NCBI GenBank assembly: GCA_964602895.1
Contig: CAZRTG010000052.1
Span: 1 to 18,879 of the forward strand
Direction: 5' to 3'
Source: JAWXBM01 sp964602895
GTDB taxonomy: Bacteria > Pseudomonadota > Gammaproteobacteria > Xanthomonadales > SZUA-36
Length of the DNA: 18,879 bases
Part shown: piece after piece, positions 8,126 to 16,137 of the stretch
Numbering within the stretch: position 1 is the first letter of the stretch
How the letters are laid out: the number at the start of each line of letters is the position of its first letter
Made by a program: the position numbers and the translations under genes
Notes under the pieces: model-generated
Told to the model about the DNA's origin: nothing
The model's database searches: none
What the model saw: only the letters and a program-made list of their open reading frames with translations

Positions 8126-9277
8126 TCACTCATTGAAAGGCGGTCGGGCACGCGGGTCGGTGAAGCGAATGATCTGCTCACTATAAAAACCATTGAAGCG
8201 GGTACGGCCTGCCAGGCTGTAAGCACCGATCTGGCCAAACTCCAGTACATCGCCTTCTTTGATATCTACTGGCAGATCAACGCGCTCCGGCAGCACATCG
8301 GTGGCATCGCAGGTGGGGCCGTACAGTTGGAATGACTTGAACTCGCCAGTCAAAAGCTGACCCCGTCGAAAACAGCGGACCGGAAAGCGTTTATGTCCTT
8401 TGAAGCGCAGTTCCCAGAAAATGCCATACATGCCATCGTTCAGATACAACCGGTCGTCTTTGCGCAGCAGCACACTGACCACGGCTGACAGCCCGGGTGC
8501 TGCCAGGGCACGGCCAGGTTCTGCCATCAGCTCACCGTTGTCTGCCAGCGGCAGATCGGCCAATGACGCGGTTATGGCATGGTGGTAATCGCTCAATGGT
8601 GGTGCTTCGAAGCCCGGATAGGACAGCGGGAATCCACCCCCGATATCCACCAGTCGCACACGAAATGGCAGCTTATGCAGAACTTGTCCGGCGATTTCCA
8701 AAGCATGCAGATAGGCTTCAGGCCGCATCACGGAAGACCCCACGTTGAAAGCCAGGGCAGGTTCAGCACCGCGTGCCTGAATGGCTTGCAACAATGCCGG
8801 CAGTTGTTCGGGCTCGGCACCAAATTTTGAAGACAGGTCTTGCAAGGCCGAATCGTGATGCACTGCCATGCGCACGAACACCACCAACTGACTGAGATCG
8901 ACCTCGGTAGCCAACAACTCGATACCGCGCTCATGATCGACCATGAAATGCCGCACCGCCAGGCGCTCAAAAGCATCTATCGCAGCACCTTTCAAACGTA
9001 CCGGCACCATGAAATAGCAGGTGGATTGCGGGCAATTCTGCCGCACCAACTCCACTTCGGGCACCGAGGCGCAATCAAAATGTCGCACACCACCTTCATG
9101 CAGCAGTTGCAGCACGGCCGGATGGTCATTGGCCTTTACGGCATAAAGCACCCGGCCCGGAAAAGCATCGACAAAATTGCGGGCAGTTGCACGGTAGACC
9201 TCGGGGTAGATGCAATAAACAGGTTCAACCGGGTCTCCCGGCGCCAGCAAATCCTCAATATTTTTGTATTCATCCAT
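8126..9277 (-). CDS. Fold-type III PLP decarboxylase, ornithine/lysine decarboxylase-like
   Basis: A 383-aa alanine-racemase-fold enzyme, probably making putrescine (or cadaverine) by decarboxylation. Landmarks in order are YAVKAN with Schiff-base K48, HFDCAS (67-72), SSKFG (149-153), FNVGSS (177-182), the phosphate-binding glycine loop DIGGGFP (211-217), EPGR (253-256), and GPTCDATD (320-327), where C323 and D324 match the active-site Cys-Asp supplied across the dimer interface in ornithine decarboxylases. Y353 in GAYS is the usual PLP contact. The CDATD context favours ornithine-type over diaminopimelate decarboxylase; lysine cannot be excluded. At about 383 aa it matches short bacterial and eukaryotic ODCs. 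The start at 9277 has no strong Shine-Dalgarno sequence. It is the first gene of an operon with the YyaL-like gene and divergent from the HCO homologue. Confidence 0.88.
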   Translation of the reverse strand: MDEYKNIEDLLAPGDPVEPVYCIYPEVYRATARNFVDAFPGRVLYAVKANDHPAVLQLLHEGGVRHFDCASVPEVELVRQNCPQSTCYFMVPVRLKGAAIDAFERLAVRHFMVDHERGIELLATEVDLSQLVVFVRMAVHHDSALQDLSSKFGAEPEQLPALLQAIQARGAEPALAFNVGSSVMRPEAYLHALEIAGQVLHKLPFRVRLVDIGGGFPLSYPGFEAPPLSDYHHAITASLADLPLADNGELMAEPGRALAAPGLSAVVSVLLRKDDRLYLNDGMYGIFWELRFKGHKRFPVRCFRRGQLLTGEFKSFQLYGPTCDATDVLPERVDLPVDIKEGDVLEFGQIGAYSLAGRTRFNGFYSEQIIRFTDPRARPPFNE

Positions 9278-9308
9278 ACTGCGATCATATCAAAGGCGCC
9301 TAAAGTTA

Positions 9309-9337
9309 TTGACCTTCAGCTTCAGCACCGCTAACTT
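9309..9337 (+). promoter_or_regulatory. Possible sigma70 promoter for the single-subunit HCO homologue
   Basis: TTGACC (9309-9314) matches the -35 consensus at 5 of 6 positions. A 17-bp spacer leads to TAACTT (9332-9337), a weak -10 (3 of 6). The predicted start is near 9344, about 25 nt before the ATG. I found no FNR-type box at class II distance here; a lone ATCAA half-site at 9289 has no partner. Confidence 0.35.
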
Positions 9338-9368
9338 GCGACAACAAGCCATTTCAAGAACCGAGCCC

Positions 9369-10742
9369 ATGACTTCCAAGCCTTATCAATTGAGCGCTCA
9401 GAGCCCTGCCCTGGCGACCACAGCCAAAGCCTGGCTGTTTCTGGGTCTCGCCGCACTGGTGGGTGCCGGGCTGTTTTCCTTGTTGCTGGTGTTATCACGC
9501 ACGCCGGGCATTCAGGAAATCATTCCACTGGTGGATTTTTTCCGTATCGCGCTGGTGATACACGTCAACCTGTCTGTATTGATCTGGTTGCTTTCCATGG
9601 CAGGTGTGTTCTGGAGTCTGGCTTGTCGCAACGACGCCCCGCGCTGGGACCGCATGTCGTTCTGGCTGGCTGCCGTCGGTACGTTGATCGTCGCAATCTC
9701 CCCATTCCTCGGGGCTGGCGATCCGTTGATGAACAATTATGTGCCGATATTGCGTCACCCGCTTTTTTATACAGGATTGGGCCTGTTTACCGCAGGCATT
9801 TTCCTGCACCTGCTGCGCTGCGGGCTGGATCATCAACGTCGCTCTGAAACCCGGGGCATACTGGATGGCAGGGATGCCTTACGCATAGGCATTCGCCTTT
9901 CGGCGCTGATCACCGCCATAGCCGTGCTGGCCTTCCTGGCTTCCATGGGCGGTATACCGAGAGAAATGGGCGGTGAAGCCTATTTTGAATTTCTTTTCTG
10001 GGGTGGCGGCCACGTTCTGCAATTCACCCATACCCTGTTGATGATGGTGGCCTGGATTGTGTTGGCCAGTAACGGCGGATACCCGTTTGCCCTCAGCCCC
10101 CGACTGACCGTGGTGTTTCTGATCATTTTGTCCCTGCCGGTCATCACCGTACCGTTTCTGTATCTGGCACATGATGTCGTGTCCCCAGGACACCGGCTGG
10201 CATTTACCGAATTGATGAAATTTGGTGGCCTGTCCTGCCTGCCGCTGGGATTGGCTGTAGTAGCCAGTTTCAAAAGCGCTGGCAAAGCCTCAGGTGAGGC
10301 GATGGTTTTGCGCAGTGCCCTTTGGTCATCACTGGTTCTGTTTGCCACCGGCGGTGTCATGGGCTTTATGATTTCGGGACTGGACATCGTTATCCCGGCG
10401 CATTATCACGGTTCTACCGTAGGTGTCACCATTGCCTATATGGGCCTGTGCTACTACTTGTTGCCGCGTTTGGGTTATGGGCCGGTACCGCAAAAACTGG
10501 CCACCTGGCAGCCCATTCTGTACGGCGGCGGGCAATTGCTGCACATCATCGGCCTGGCCTGGAGTGGCGGCTATGGCGTACAACGAAAAACGGCTGGTCT
10601 GGCACAGGGGGTAGACCGGCTGGGCGAAGTTGCGGGCATGGGCCTGATGGGCCTGGGTGGCTTGATTTCCGTGATCGGCGGCTTGCTGTTCCTGGTTGCT
10701 GCCTGGAAGTCCATACGCGCCAGGGCCAGTGCTCGGCCCTGA
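9369..10742 (+). CDS. Single-subunit haem-copper oxidase subunit I homologue (gNOR-like candidate)
   Basis: A 457-aa polytopic membrane protein (about 12 helices) with the haem-copper oxidase fold. Ligands can be placed: H65 in VIHVNLSVLIW and H347 for the low-spin haem, H345 in IPAHYHG for the active-site haem, and H215 in GGGHVLQFTHT as one CuB ligand. The adjacent His-His pair of helix VII is His-Asp here (H268-D269 in YLAHDVV). There is no Tyr at the usual cross-link position four residues after H215. A two-His-plus-Asp metal site is, as I recall, the signature proposed for the gNOR class of HCO-derived nitric oxide reductases, so NO rather than O2 is a plausible substrate (inference). 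No subunit II accompanies it; a 63-aa two-helix protein follows by 45 bp. ATG 9369 is chosen because TM1 follows after a normal N-terminus; the ribosome site is weak. Confidence 0.8.
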   Translation: MTSKPYQLSAQSPALATTAKAWLFLGLAALVGAGLFSLLLVLSRTPGIQEIIPLVDFFRIALVIHVNLSVLIWLLSMAGVFWSLACRNDAPRWDRMSFWLAAVGTLIVAISPFLGAGDPLMNNYVPILRHPLFYTGLGLFTAGIFLHLLRCGLDHQRRSETRGILDGRDALRIGIRLSALITAIAVLAFLASMGGIPREMGGEAYFEFLFWGGGHVLQFTHTLLMMVAWIVLASNGGYPFALSPRLTVVFLIILSLPVITVPFLYLAHDVVSPGHRLAFTELMKFGGLSCLPLGLAVVASFKSAGKASGEAMVLRSALWSSLVLFATGGVMGFMISGLDIVIPAHYHGSTVGVTIAYMGLCYYLLPRLGYGPVPQKLATWQPILYGGGQLLHIIGLAWSGGYGVQRKTAGLAQGVDRLGEVAGMGLMGLGGLISVIGGLLFLVAAWKSIRARASARP

Positions 10743-10787
10743 GATTTCTAACACCGGATTTGCAACAAAGGAATTAAGGCTAAAATC

Positions 10788-10979
10788 ATGTCAGAACTGA
10801 TTCTGTTCACACTCAATGCAATTTTTATTTACCTGTTGTCGGACTGGATATTAAAACGCATCGAATCCGTCCGCGGCAAAGTACTGCCACAACGACAAAT
10901 CGCTTTTTTTGTAATTTTTCTGGTGCTGGCGATGCTGAGCTTTTCGCTGTTACGCCAACTGTTGGAAACTCCGGCCTGA
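10788..10979 (+). CDS. 63-aa two-helix membrane protein, probable partner of the HCO homologue
   Basis: Begins ATG with AAGG 8 nt upstream, 45 bp after the HCO homologue on the same strand. The chain has an N-terminal hydrophobic helix (about 4-20, LILFTLNAIFIYLLSDW), a basic loop (KRIESVRGKVLPQR), and a second helix (about 38-56, IAFFVIFLVLAMLSFSLL), giving a hairpin with a probably cytoplasmic loop. I know no named family. The strict linkage to the subunit I-like gene suggests a small accessory or stabilising subunit, by analogy with the small subunits of other terminal oxidases (inference). The stop codon is 14 bp from that of the convergent hemerythrin gene, with no terminator hairpin between them. 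Confidence 0.75.
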   Translation: MSELILFTLNAIFIYLLSDWILKRIESVRGKVLPQRQIAFFVIFLVLAMLSFSLLRQLLETPA

Positions 10980-10993
10980 TACAGAACCTTAAG

Positions 10994-11392
10994 TTAATCC
11001 AGAGCCCCGTGCATGCGCGCGTCAAAGCTTGCAAAGTGCACGCTGAACCAGTCTGACAAGCCGCGCTGCAGTCGCTCGCGGCCTGCCTCTGTATCACTCG
11101 CATAATCGTCCATCAGGTCCATTATCTGGTCCAGCAAGCGTTCGTGATCCTCTTTGTGCGCCAGATATTCAGCGTATCCTGCCTCCCGCATCAGCCGTTC
11201 TTCAAGCGCAAAATGCGCTGCGATGCCGGCATGAATTTCACCCAGCATGGCCTCGATAGCTACAGGATCGTCACGCTCTTCCAGACGGTCATAGGCTTCA
11301 TTGATCTGCCCGATCATCTCTTGATGTTCAAGGTCAACTGACGGAATACCAAGCGCGAAAGAGGGTTTCCACTGTATCAGGTTCATTGCCAT
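10994..11392 (-). CDS. Bacteriohemerythrin (non-haem diiron O2/NO-binding protein)
   Basis: A 132-aa soluble four-helix-bundle protein with a complete diiron ligand set: H23 (DLEHQ), H60 and E64 (HFALEE), H79 and H83 (HKEDH), H119 and D124 (HFASFD). Spacing matches single-domain bacteriohemerythrins such as that of Methylococcus. These bind O2 reversibly and can also bind NO. There is no signal peptide, so it is cytoplasmic. It starts 3 bp after the TAG stop of the cytochrome b6/Fe-S fusion gene and is the last gene of the operon; a second ATG at 11386 has better Shine-Dalgarno spacing (AGG, 8 nt) and may be the true start. Position suggests O2 or NO scavenging or delivery for the membrane enzymes encoded upstream (inference). 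Confidence 0.93.
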   Translation of the reverse strand: MAMNLIQWKPSFALGIPSVDLEHQEMIGQINEAYDRLEERDDPVAIEAMLGEIHAGIAAHFALEERLMREAGYAEYLAHKEDHERLLDQIMDLMDDYASDTEAGRERLQRGLSDWFSVHFASFDARMHGALD

Positions 11393-11395
11393 GGC

Positions 11396-13477
11396 CTAAT
11401 TAAAGGTGAATGCGGAACTTGCCGCGTCAAAACTGATAACCAGATGCTGCTCCGGCTTCAATTGGAAATGCTGTTCGGAATAATAATCAAACCCACCCGG
11501 CTGATCCGTATCTCCGCCGCTGTCGTTCATGCCGATGGTCAGCAACTGCTCGCCTGCAGGTAAAGGAAAGCGTGCATAAATCGTGGAGGAACCATCACTC
11601 CAGATACCGCTGGGCTGAATGGTCTGCGAGTACAGCACTTCACCATTGGCGCTGAATTCAACCCGGATGGGGTGCTTTTCACGCGGGCAATCCGATGGCC
11701 TGCGCATATTGGGCGGCAATGCGTTCAGTTCTTCCTGAGTGAAGGTGCGACATTCCCCTATGCGCTGGCCGGTATGCGAAATCGACAGGGACACCATGGC
11801 CTGCCCGGGCCCTAACAGGCTGAAGGCCGGCCAGGCGGAGAACAGGGCAGCAACGACCATAAACAAACCATAAGCCATGGCACGCAGGGGCAAACGCCGC
11901 AACCAGAATTTTTTCTCCAGATTTGTCGTGGATACTTCAACCGGTGAACCGAGCGTCAACTGCTGACGAAATGCCGTCAGCCCACGTGCGGCCGAGTTAA
12001 AAGAGCTCCAGGGCTGTTCCCAGCCCTGCGCCAGTTTGGTCCGGTCGGTACGTTCACGTAAACGCGGATCACGCTCGCGTGCCACACGCTGGCTGGTCCA
12101 GTCGGCACCCAGGCGGTACTCACAACCGCCGTTAGCGCAGCCTGCCAGATAAATACCGTCGGCGTGGTTGCGGCTGAGGATGAAGTCAAAATATGAAGGC
12201 GGCAAATGCGCCATACAGCGCAGGGAAATCACCGACGTTTGCTGATCTTCGAGCTGCTTTAGTTCAGCACTGCCGTCACAGCCAAACACAATGACTCGCT
12301 GGCCCTCCTGCGAGTTGGCCTGCATGCGGGCACTTTGTTGCTCTATTTCGTCGCGCAACATCAGCGCACTGAGATCCGGCAAGTCGATGCCAGGTATCAG
12401 CGAACTGGCCTGACGGAAGGGGGTGGCGGTTGGGCAGGAACCGACACAGATACCACAACTTACGCACAGGTCTGCATCAACGATCGCTTCCTGCTCGTAA
12501 CGACTGCCATCGGTACGGGGTTGCATCATCACCGCTGAATACGGGCAGTCTTCAGCACAGCGTTGGCAACCGTTGCAGTTATCCAGATCCACCACCACAA
12601 CAGGCCGATCCACTTTCTTGCGCGATGCTTTGGGCGGTAACCAGGGCGCCACGAACAACAAAAGACTCAAGCCAACCAGTAGAGCCCACACCCCTGCTGG
12701 GCCCCACGCCTGAACCAGCGGATAGACCAACAGGTAATACCAGTCCAGATTCAGTTTCTGCGGCACGGTGGCCGGGTCGGCCTGGCCCTGACTGAGTGCC
12801 GGCCAAATCAGTGACAGGACTACCATCGCGATCAGAGTGCCTGCCATCACCACCCGTGGCGGGGTAATCCGGGGTCGACTGATGCGAAACACATGCAACC
12901 AGATGGCAAATACCAGAACCAGCGGTAACCCGATCAGGTGCAAAAAGGCCATCAGTGTGAAAAAACGGTCGCTGAGTTCGGCCGCCGTGAGGAAGTTGCG
13001 GGCCATGGAACCGGTAAAAATGGGCAGCCAGTCGATCAGTTCAGACGACGTAATCGCCACGTACAGCGCCAGCTTGTCCCAGACCAGCCAATAACCGGAG
13101 ATTCCCAACGGAATAATGAGCCACAACAGCGGCGTGCCGGTCACCCAGCTGAACCAGCGTTTGCCACGGTGATGGCCGTAGCTCCACTCGCGGGCAATAT
13201 GCAGCAACAGGGTGACAATGGCGGCATCGGAGGCGTAGCGGTGCAGGCTGCGCATCACCCCGCCGAAATACCACTGCTGATGGGTCATGTACTCAACCGA
13301 TTCGTAGGCACCCTCAACGCTGGTATGAAAGAAAATGAACAACCAGATACCACTGACCAACACGATCCAGAAAAAGAAGATGGTCATGGCACCCAGGTAG
13401 TTCATGGGGTTCATTTGCGGCCCGAAACAACGTGCCAGGACTGCATCCAGCCAGGAAAAAACAGCTTTGGCGCTCAT
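11396..13477 (-). CDS. Fused cytochrome b6 / 2[4Fe-4S] ferredoxin / MvhD-like redox protein (sNOR-cluster orf1-like)
   Basis: A 693-aa membrane redox protein with an unusual domain chain. Residues 1-285 form a cytochrome b6/PetD-like membrane domain with haem ligand pairs H79/H93 and H180/H195; the 15-residue step of the second pair is the b6 rather than the bc1 pattern. Residues 291-350 hold two [4Fe-4S] motifs, C301-C304-C307-C311 and C338-C341-C344-C348. Residues 394-470 resemble MvhD/FrhD-type [2Fe-2S] domains, with C400, C421, C447 and C452. A further helix (about 533-555) is followed by a C-terminal domain with C576 and C597. Basic flanks (KASRKK; EKKFWLRR) put the Fe-S part in the cytoplasm and the C-terminus in the periplasm. 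ATG overlaps the SCO gene's TGA by one base. The likely role is electron exchange between quinone/b haems and a cytoplasmic donor or acceptor; the partner is unknown. Confidence 0.85.
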   Translation of the reverse strand: MSAKAVFSWLDAVLARCFGPQMNPMNYLGAMTIFFFWIVLVSGIWLFIFFHTSVEGAYESVEYMTHQQWYFGGVMRSLHRYASDAAIVTLLLHIAREWSYGHHRGKRWFSWVTGTPLLWLIIPLGISGYWLVWDKLALYVAITSSELIDWLPIFTGSMARNFLTAAELSDRFFTLMAFLHLIGLPLVLVFAIWLHVFRISRPRITPPRVVMAGTLIAMVVLSLIWPALSQGQADPATVPQKLNLDWYYLLVYPLVQAWGPAGVWALLVGLSLLLFVAPWLPPKASRKKVDRPVVVVDLDNCNGCQRCAEDCPYSAVMMQPRTDGSRYEQEAIVDADLCVSCGICVGSCPTATPFRQASSLIPGIDLPDLSALMLRDEIEQQSARMQANSQEGQRVIVFGCDGSAELKQLEDQQTSVISLRCMAHLPPSYFDFILSRNHADGIYLAGCANGGCEYRLGADWTSQRVARERDPRLRERTDRTKLAQGWEQPWSSFNSAARGLTAFRQQLTLGSPVEVSTTNLEKKFWLRRLPLRAMAYGLFMVVAALFSAWPAFSLLGPGQAMVSLSISHTGQRIGECRTFTQEELNALPPNMRRPSDCPREKHPIRVEFSANGEVLYSQTIQPSGIWSDGSSTIYARFPLPAGEQLLTIGMNDSGGDTDQPGGFDYYSEQHFQLKPEQHLVISFDAASSAFTFN

Positions 13478-14346
13478 CAGACTGGTTTCCTGCGAACTGA
13501 TTTCAATATTTCAAGTATCAACCAACCGCCCAGTAATAACAGAAAAATGCCGCCCACTGCAATTTGCACAAACAGCGAGTAATCAAATCGATAGCGGCCT
13601 GTAGTCGGGTCGTAGACAGTGCAAAACAGCTTGACCCGGTCGACCAGGCTGCCAGCCAGGTGTGGGCTCAATATCGGACGATTAAACACCAGATCCTTCA
13701 AGGGCTCGACCAAAGCGGGCAACTCGAAATCAGCACCGTAAACCTGGCGGTAAATGAGTCCTTGGCGATCAACCAGGGTTACTTGATTGATATGATCAAA
13801 GCCACGTGGTGTAGGGTAATAGCTGAAACCCAAATGCTCGGTCAGTTGCTCAATGGTGTCCTGGTCGGCACTCAGAAACCACCAATCGCTATCACGCACT
13901 TTTTGTTGTCGGGCAAAACTGGCCATGGTGGTCGGTGTGTCATTGGGCGTATCGAAGCCTATGGTCAAAACCTGAAAGCTGTCCTCGCCCAAGGCAGCTC
14001 GTGCATTACGAACGGCCGTGGCCAGGTGACGGGTAATGGCCGGGCAAACGTGGTGGCAGGAAGTAAAAATCATGCTGATGATGACCGGCTTGCCCTGCAA
14101 ATCGGCCAGAGAAAACGGCAGGCCATTGCGGTCGGTCAGTACCAAATCCGGCAAGGGCTTGCCCAATACCGCCTGCGATCGGTTGATGGCATCGTCGGCA
14201 CTGTACTCCAGCGTCATTGCCGCCGGACTTGCAGCCTTATCCTCACCATGACCTTCATCATGGCCAGCAGCCTGTTGGCTTTGCGCTGAACCAGCGCAAA
14301 GCAACAGGAAGAACAGAATGGTGATCGAGCGAATCAAAGCAATCAA
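13477..14346 (-). CDS. SCO1/SenC copper chaperone with C-terminal membrane anchor
   Basis: Periplasmic thioredoxin-fold copper protein that metallates the CuA (or CuB) site of haem-copper enzymes. The 289-aa chain has a signal-like helix (1-22), the copper/redox motif TSCHHVCP with C97 and C101, and the third ligand H185 in GFDHINQVTLVD. Unlike typical SCO proteins, which are anchored at the N-terminus, it also has a C-terminal helix (about 258-281) ending in a basic tail. The start appears to be TTG (14346): the frame is closed by TGA at 14362-14364, and no ATG precedes the thioredoxin domain without losing the signal helix. The ribosome site is weak. It lies 54 bp after the HCO subunit I gene and overlaps the next gene by one base. 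The neighbouring subunit II with intact CuA ligands is the obvious client. Confidence 0.9.
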   Translation of the reverse strand: MIALIRSITILFFLLLCAGSAQSQQAAGHDEGHGEDKAASPAAMTLEYSADDAINRSQAVLGKPLPDLVLTDRNGLPFSLADLQGKPVIISMIFTSCHHVCPAITRHLATAVRNARAALGEDSFQVLTIGFDTPNDTPTTMASFARQQKVRDSDWWFLSADQDTIEQLTEHLGFSYYPTPRGFDHINQVTLVDRQGLIYRQVYGADFELPALVEPLKDLVFNRPILSPHLAGSLVDRVKLFCTVYDPTTGRYRFDYSLFVQIAVGGIFLLLLGGWLILEILKSVRRKPV

Positions 14347-14400
14347 AGGAAAAACCCGAAGTCAGGCCTCAATGGCACAGCCACTGATCATGCCACCAAC

Positions 14401-16137
14401 TCACGACATTGGCCAGACCGATGCCAGATATTTCCAGTTAATCACGTAATACGCCACAAAGATGGCCAGGAAAAATATCGCCAGTACAAAGGTTCCAGGT
14501 GCCGCAAAGCCCCATTTGCCCGCTGCTGCATGGCCACCTTCCACGTGAACTTCAGGCTCGGCCCTGAGCAGACGGGTTGTAGCGGTTCCGTAGGGTGATT
14601 CGGACCCGACGCGTTTACCGAAGAACACCGACAACACGGTGATCAACACGAACACTGCGCCACCCACAATGGCTGCCATGCCACTGACACCTACCAGACC
14701 CATCAGGGTGTAGGCGCTGGCCGGATAATCAAAGCTCATCAGGGAATCGGCAAAAGTCATGTCCCAATGACGGCGTTGAACGCCCAGAGTGCCTGCTCCC
14801 ATCATGGCCATGGTAAATACGCCCATACCAATACCGAACAGGTAGGGTTGCCACTTGGCCAGAACCGGGAACATGACCTGACGGCGGAACAGCACCGGGA
14901 TCAGGAAGTAGGTCAGGGACATAAAGGCCAGGGTGGTTCCCAATACCACAGTCGCATGGAAATGGCCCGGGACGTAAATGGTGTTGTGAATGATGATATT
15001 GATTTGCTCGGTACCCATCACCACGCCGGAGATACCACCGATAAAACCGAAGCCTATCAACGACATGAACATCCCCGAGAATACCGGATTACCCCATGGC
15101 GCTTTGCGTAACCACTCAAACAGACCTTTGGTCAGACCCTTGCCACGTTGCGCTACTTCAATCGCACCCGGCACAGTCAGCCCGTGAATCATGCTGGCCA
15201 GTACCGCAAGATACATGGCATAGCTGGTATTGAAGATCTTCCAGGTTGCACTGATACCCGGATCCACCAGCAGATGATGGGCTGAGGCCAATTGCAGGAA
15301 GAAGATATAAAGCAGGAATGCGCCACGGCTGACTTTCTCAGACATGGGTTTGGCGCCAAATACAACAGCAGCAATGAGATACCAGACGGACACATGGGCC
15401 GTTACGTTGATCTGCTGTGATGAGTGACCAAAGCCCCACCAGACCAGACGGTACATGGCAGGATCGATCTGTGAAATCAGACCCAGCGACCACAACCAGG
15501 TGGGCACCAGAATGATGGCGCCTGCAGCGATGGTAAAAATGGCAATGATGCACGCGGTTAGCGCACCAAAAGTGACCAGTGGAATGGAGCCGTCATAGGT
15601 CTTCTCTTCCTTGGCCACCACCAGAGTGCCCATAAAGACAAAACAGGCCACCAGTGCACCTACCGCAAACAGGATCAAACCCAGATAAAAATTGGGGTCG
15701 GCCGGCATGGGCACATAAGACGTCATCATCACCGACGAACTGCCCGACAGCACCGTGTAATTGTTGAGGACTGCACCCACCACCATCAGCACAAAGGCCG
15801 CCCAGGCAATGCGCGGCGTTGCAATGCGCACTTTGAGCAAGGTCGAGGCGCAGAAATAAAGCACCGCGATTTCAAAGAAAATAATCCAGTAAATCAGCAT
15901 ATTGATGCCGTGAATCGTCAGTATCTGGTAAAACCGATCCGCCGGCAGCAAATGCACGGTAGGCCACCGCGTCAGTGTAACCAACAGCGCGGTGATACCT
16001 CCAACCAGCAGCATGACGACGGCGGTAACGGCGTTGGCGCGTATCAGCCACTCAGCAGATTTATGGAATTGCAGGCCTGATTCGGGGCAGGTACGGAATA
16101 ATGGCTTTGCCAGTGACTTGGACTGTGATGCACTCAT
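14401..16137 (-). CDS. Haem-copper oxidase superfamily subunit I lacking the catalytic Tyr; NorY (sNOR)-like
   Basis: Catalytic membrane subunit, 578 aa, with about 12 core helices plus one extra C-terminal helix (about 547-567). All metal ligands are present: H76 and H394 (low-spin haem), H392 (active-site haem, GHFHAT), and H238, H287 and H288 (CuB). In A- and B-type oxidases a Tyr four residues after the helix VI His is cross-linked to it; here the segment is GHSSQQ, with Q242 at that position. The C-type alternative Tyr site, six residues before the His pair, is L281. Without that Tyr, O2 reduction by the normal mechanism is unlikely, and the protein fits the HCO-derived NO reductases. 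The order subunit II, subunit I, SCO, b/Fe-S protein matches norS-norY-senC-orf1 of ammonia oxidisers as I recall it. ATG overlaps the upstream stop by 4 bp (ATGA). An unusual oxidase remains possible. Confidence 0.85.
   Translation of the reverse strand: MSASQSKSLAKPLFRTCPESGLQFHKSAEWLIRANAVTAVVMLLVGGITALLVTLTRWPTVHLLPADRFYQILTIHGINMLIYWIIFFEIAVLYFCASTLLKVRIATPRIAWAAFVLMVVGAVLNNYTVLSGSSSVMMTSYVPMPADPNFYLGLILFAVGALVACFVFMGTLVVAKEEKTYDGSIPLVTFGALTACIIAIFTIAAGAIILVPTWLWSLGLISQIDPAMYRLVWWGFGHSSQQINVTAHVSVWYLIAAVVFGAKPMSEKVSRGAFLLYIFFLQLASAHHLLVDPGISATWKIFNTSYAMYLAVLASMIHGLTVPGAIEVAQRGKGLTKGLFEWLRKAPWGNPVFSGMFMSLIGFGFIGGISGVVMGTEQINIIIHNTIYVPGHFHATVVLGTTLAFMSLTYFLIPVLFRRQVMFPVLAKWQPYLFGIGMGVFTMAMMGAGTLGVQRRHWDMTFADSLMSFDYPASAYTLMGLVGVSGMAAIVGGAVFVLITVLSVFFGKRVGSESPYGTATTRLLRAEPEVHVEGGHAAAGKWGFAAPGTFVLAIFFLAIFVAYYVINWKYLASVWPMS

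Noticed and set aside
7307..8335. 342-codon open frame on the plus strand
   Set aside because: It is antisense to the YyaL-like and decarboxylase genes, both recognised from multiple motifs, and its translation has no membrane, signal or domain pattern.
9281..9294. Possible FNR box (TGCGATCATATCAA) upstream of the single-subunit HCO homologue
   Set aside because: Only the right half-site matches; the left half is poor and no -10 lies at class II distance.
10980..10993. Bidirectional terminator between the convergent 63-aa and hemerythrin genes
   Set aside because: Only 14 bp separate the stop codons and no inverted repeat is present.
13564..14289. 241-codon frame on the plus strand
   Set aside because: Antisense to the SCO gene, whose CXXXC and His ligands are clear.
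14347..14400. Possible attenuator between HCO subunit I and SCO genes
   Set aside because: Only a 4-bp stem with a wobble pair precedes the short T run; too weak to call.
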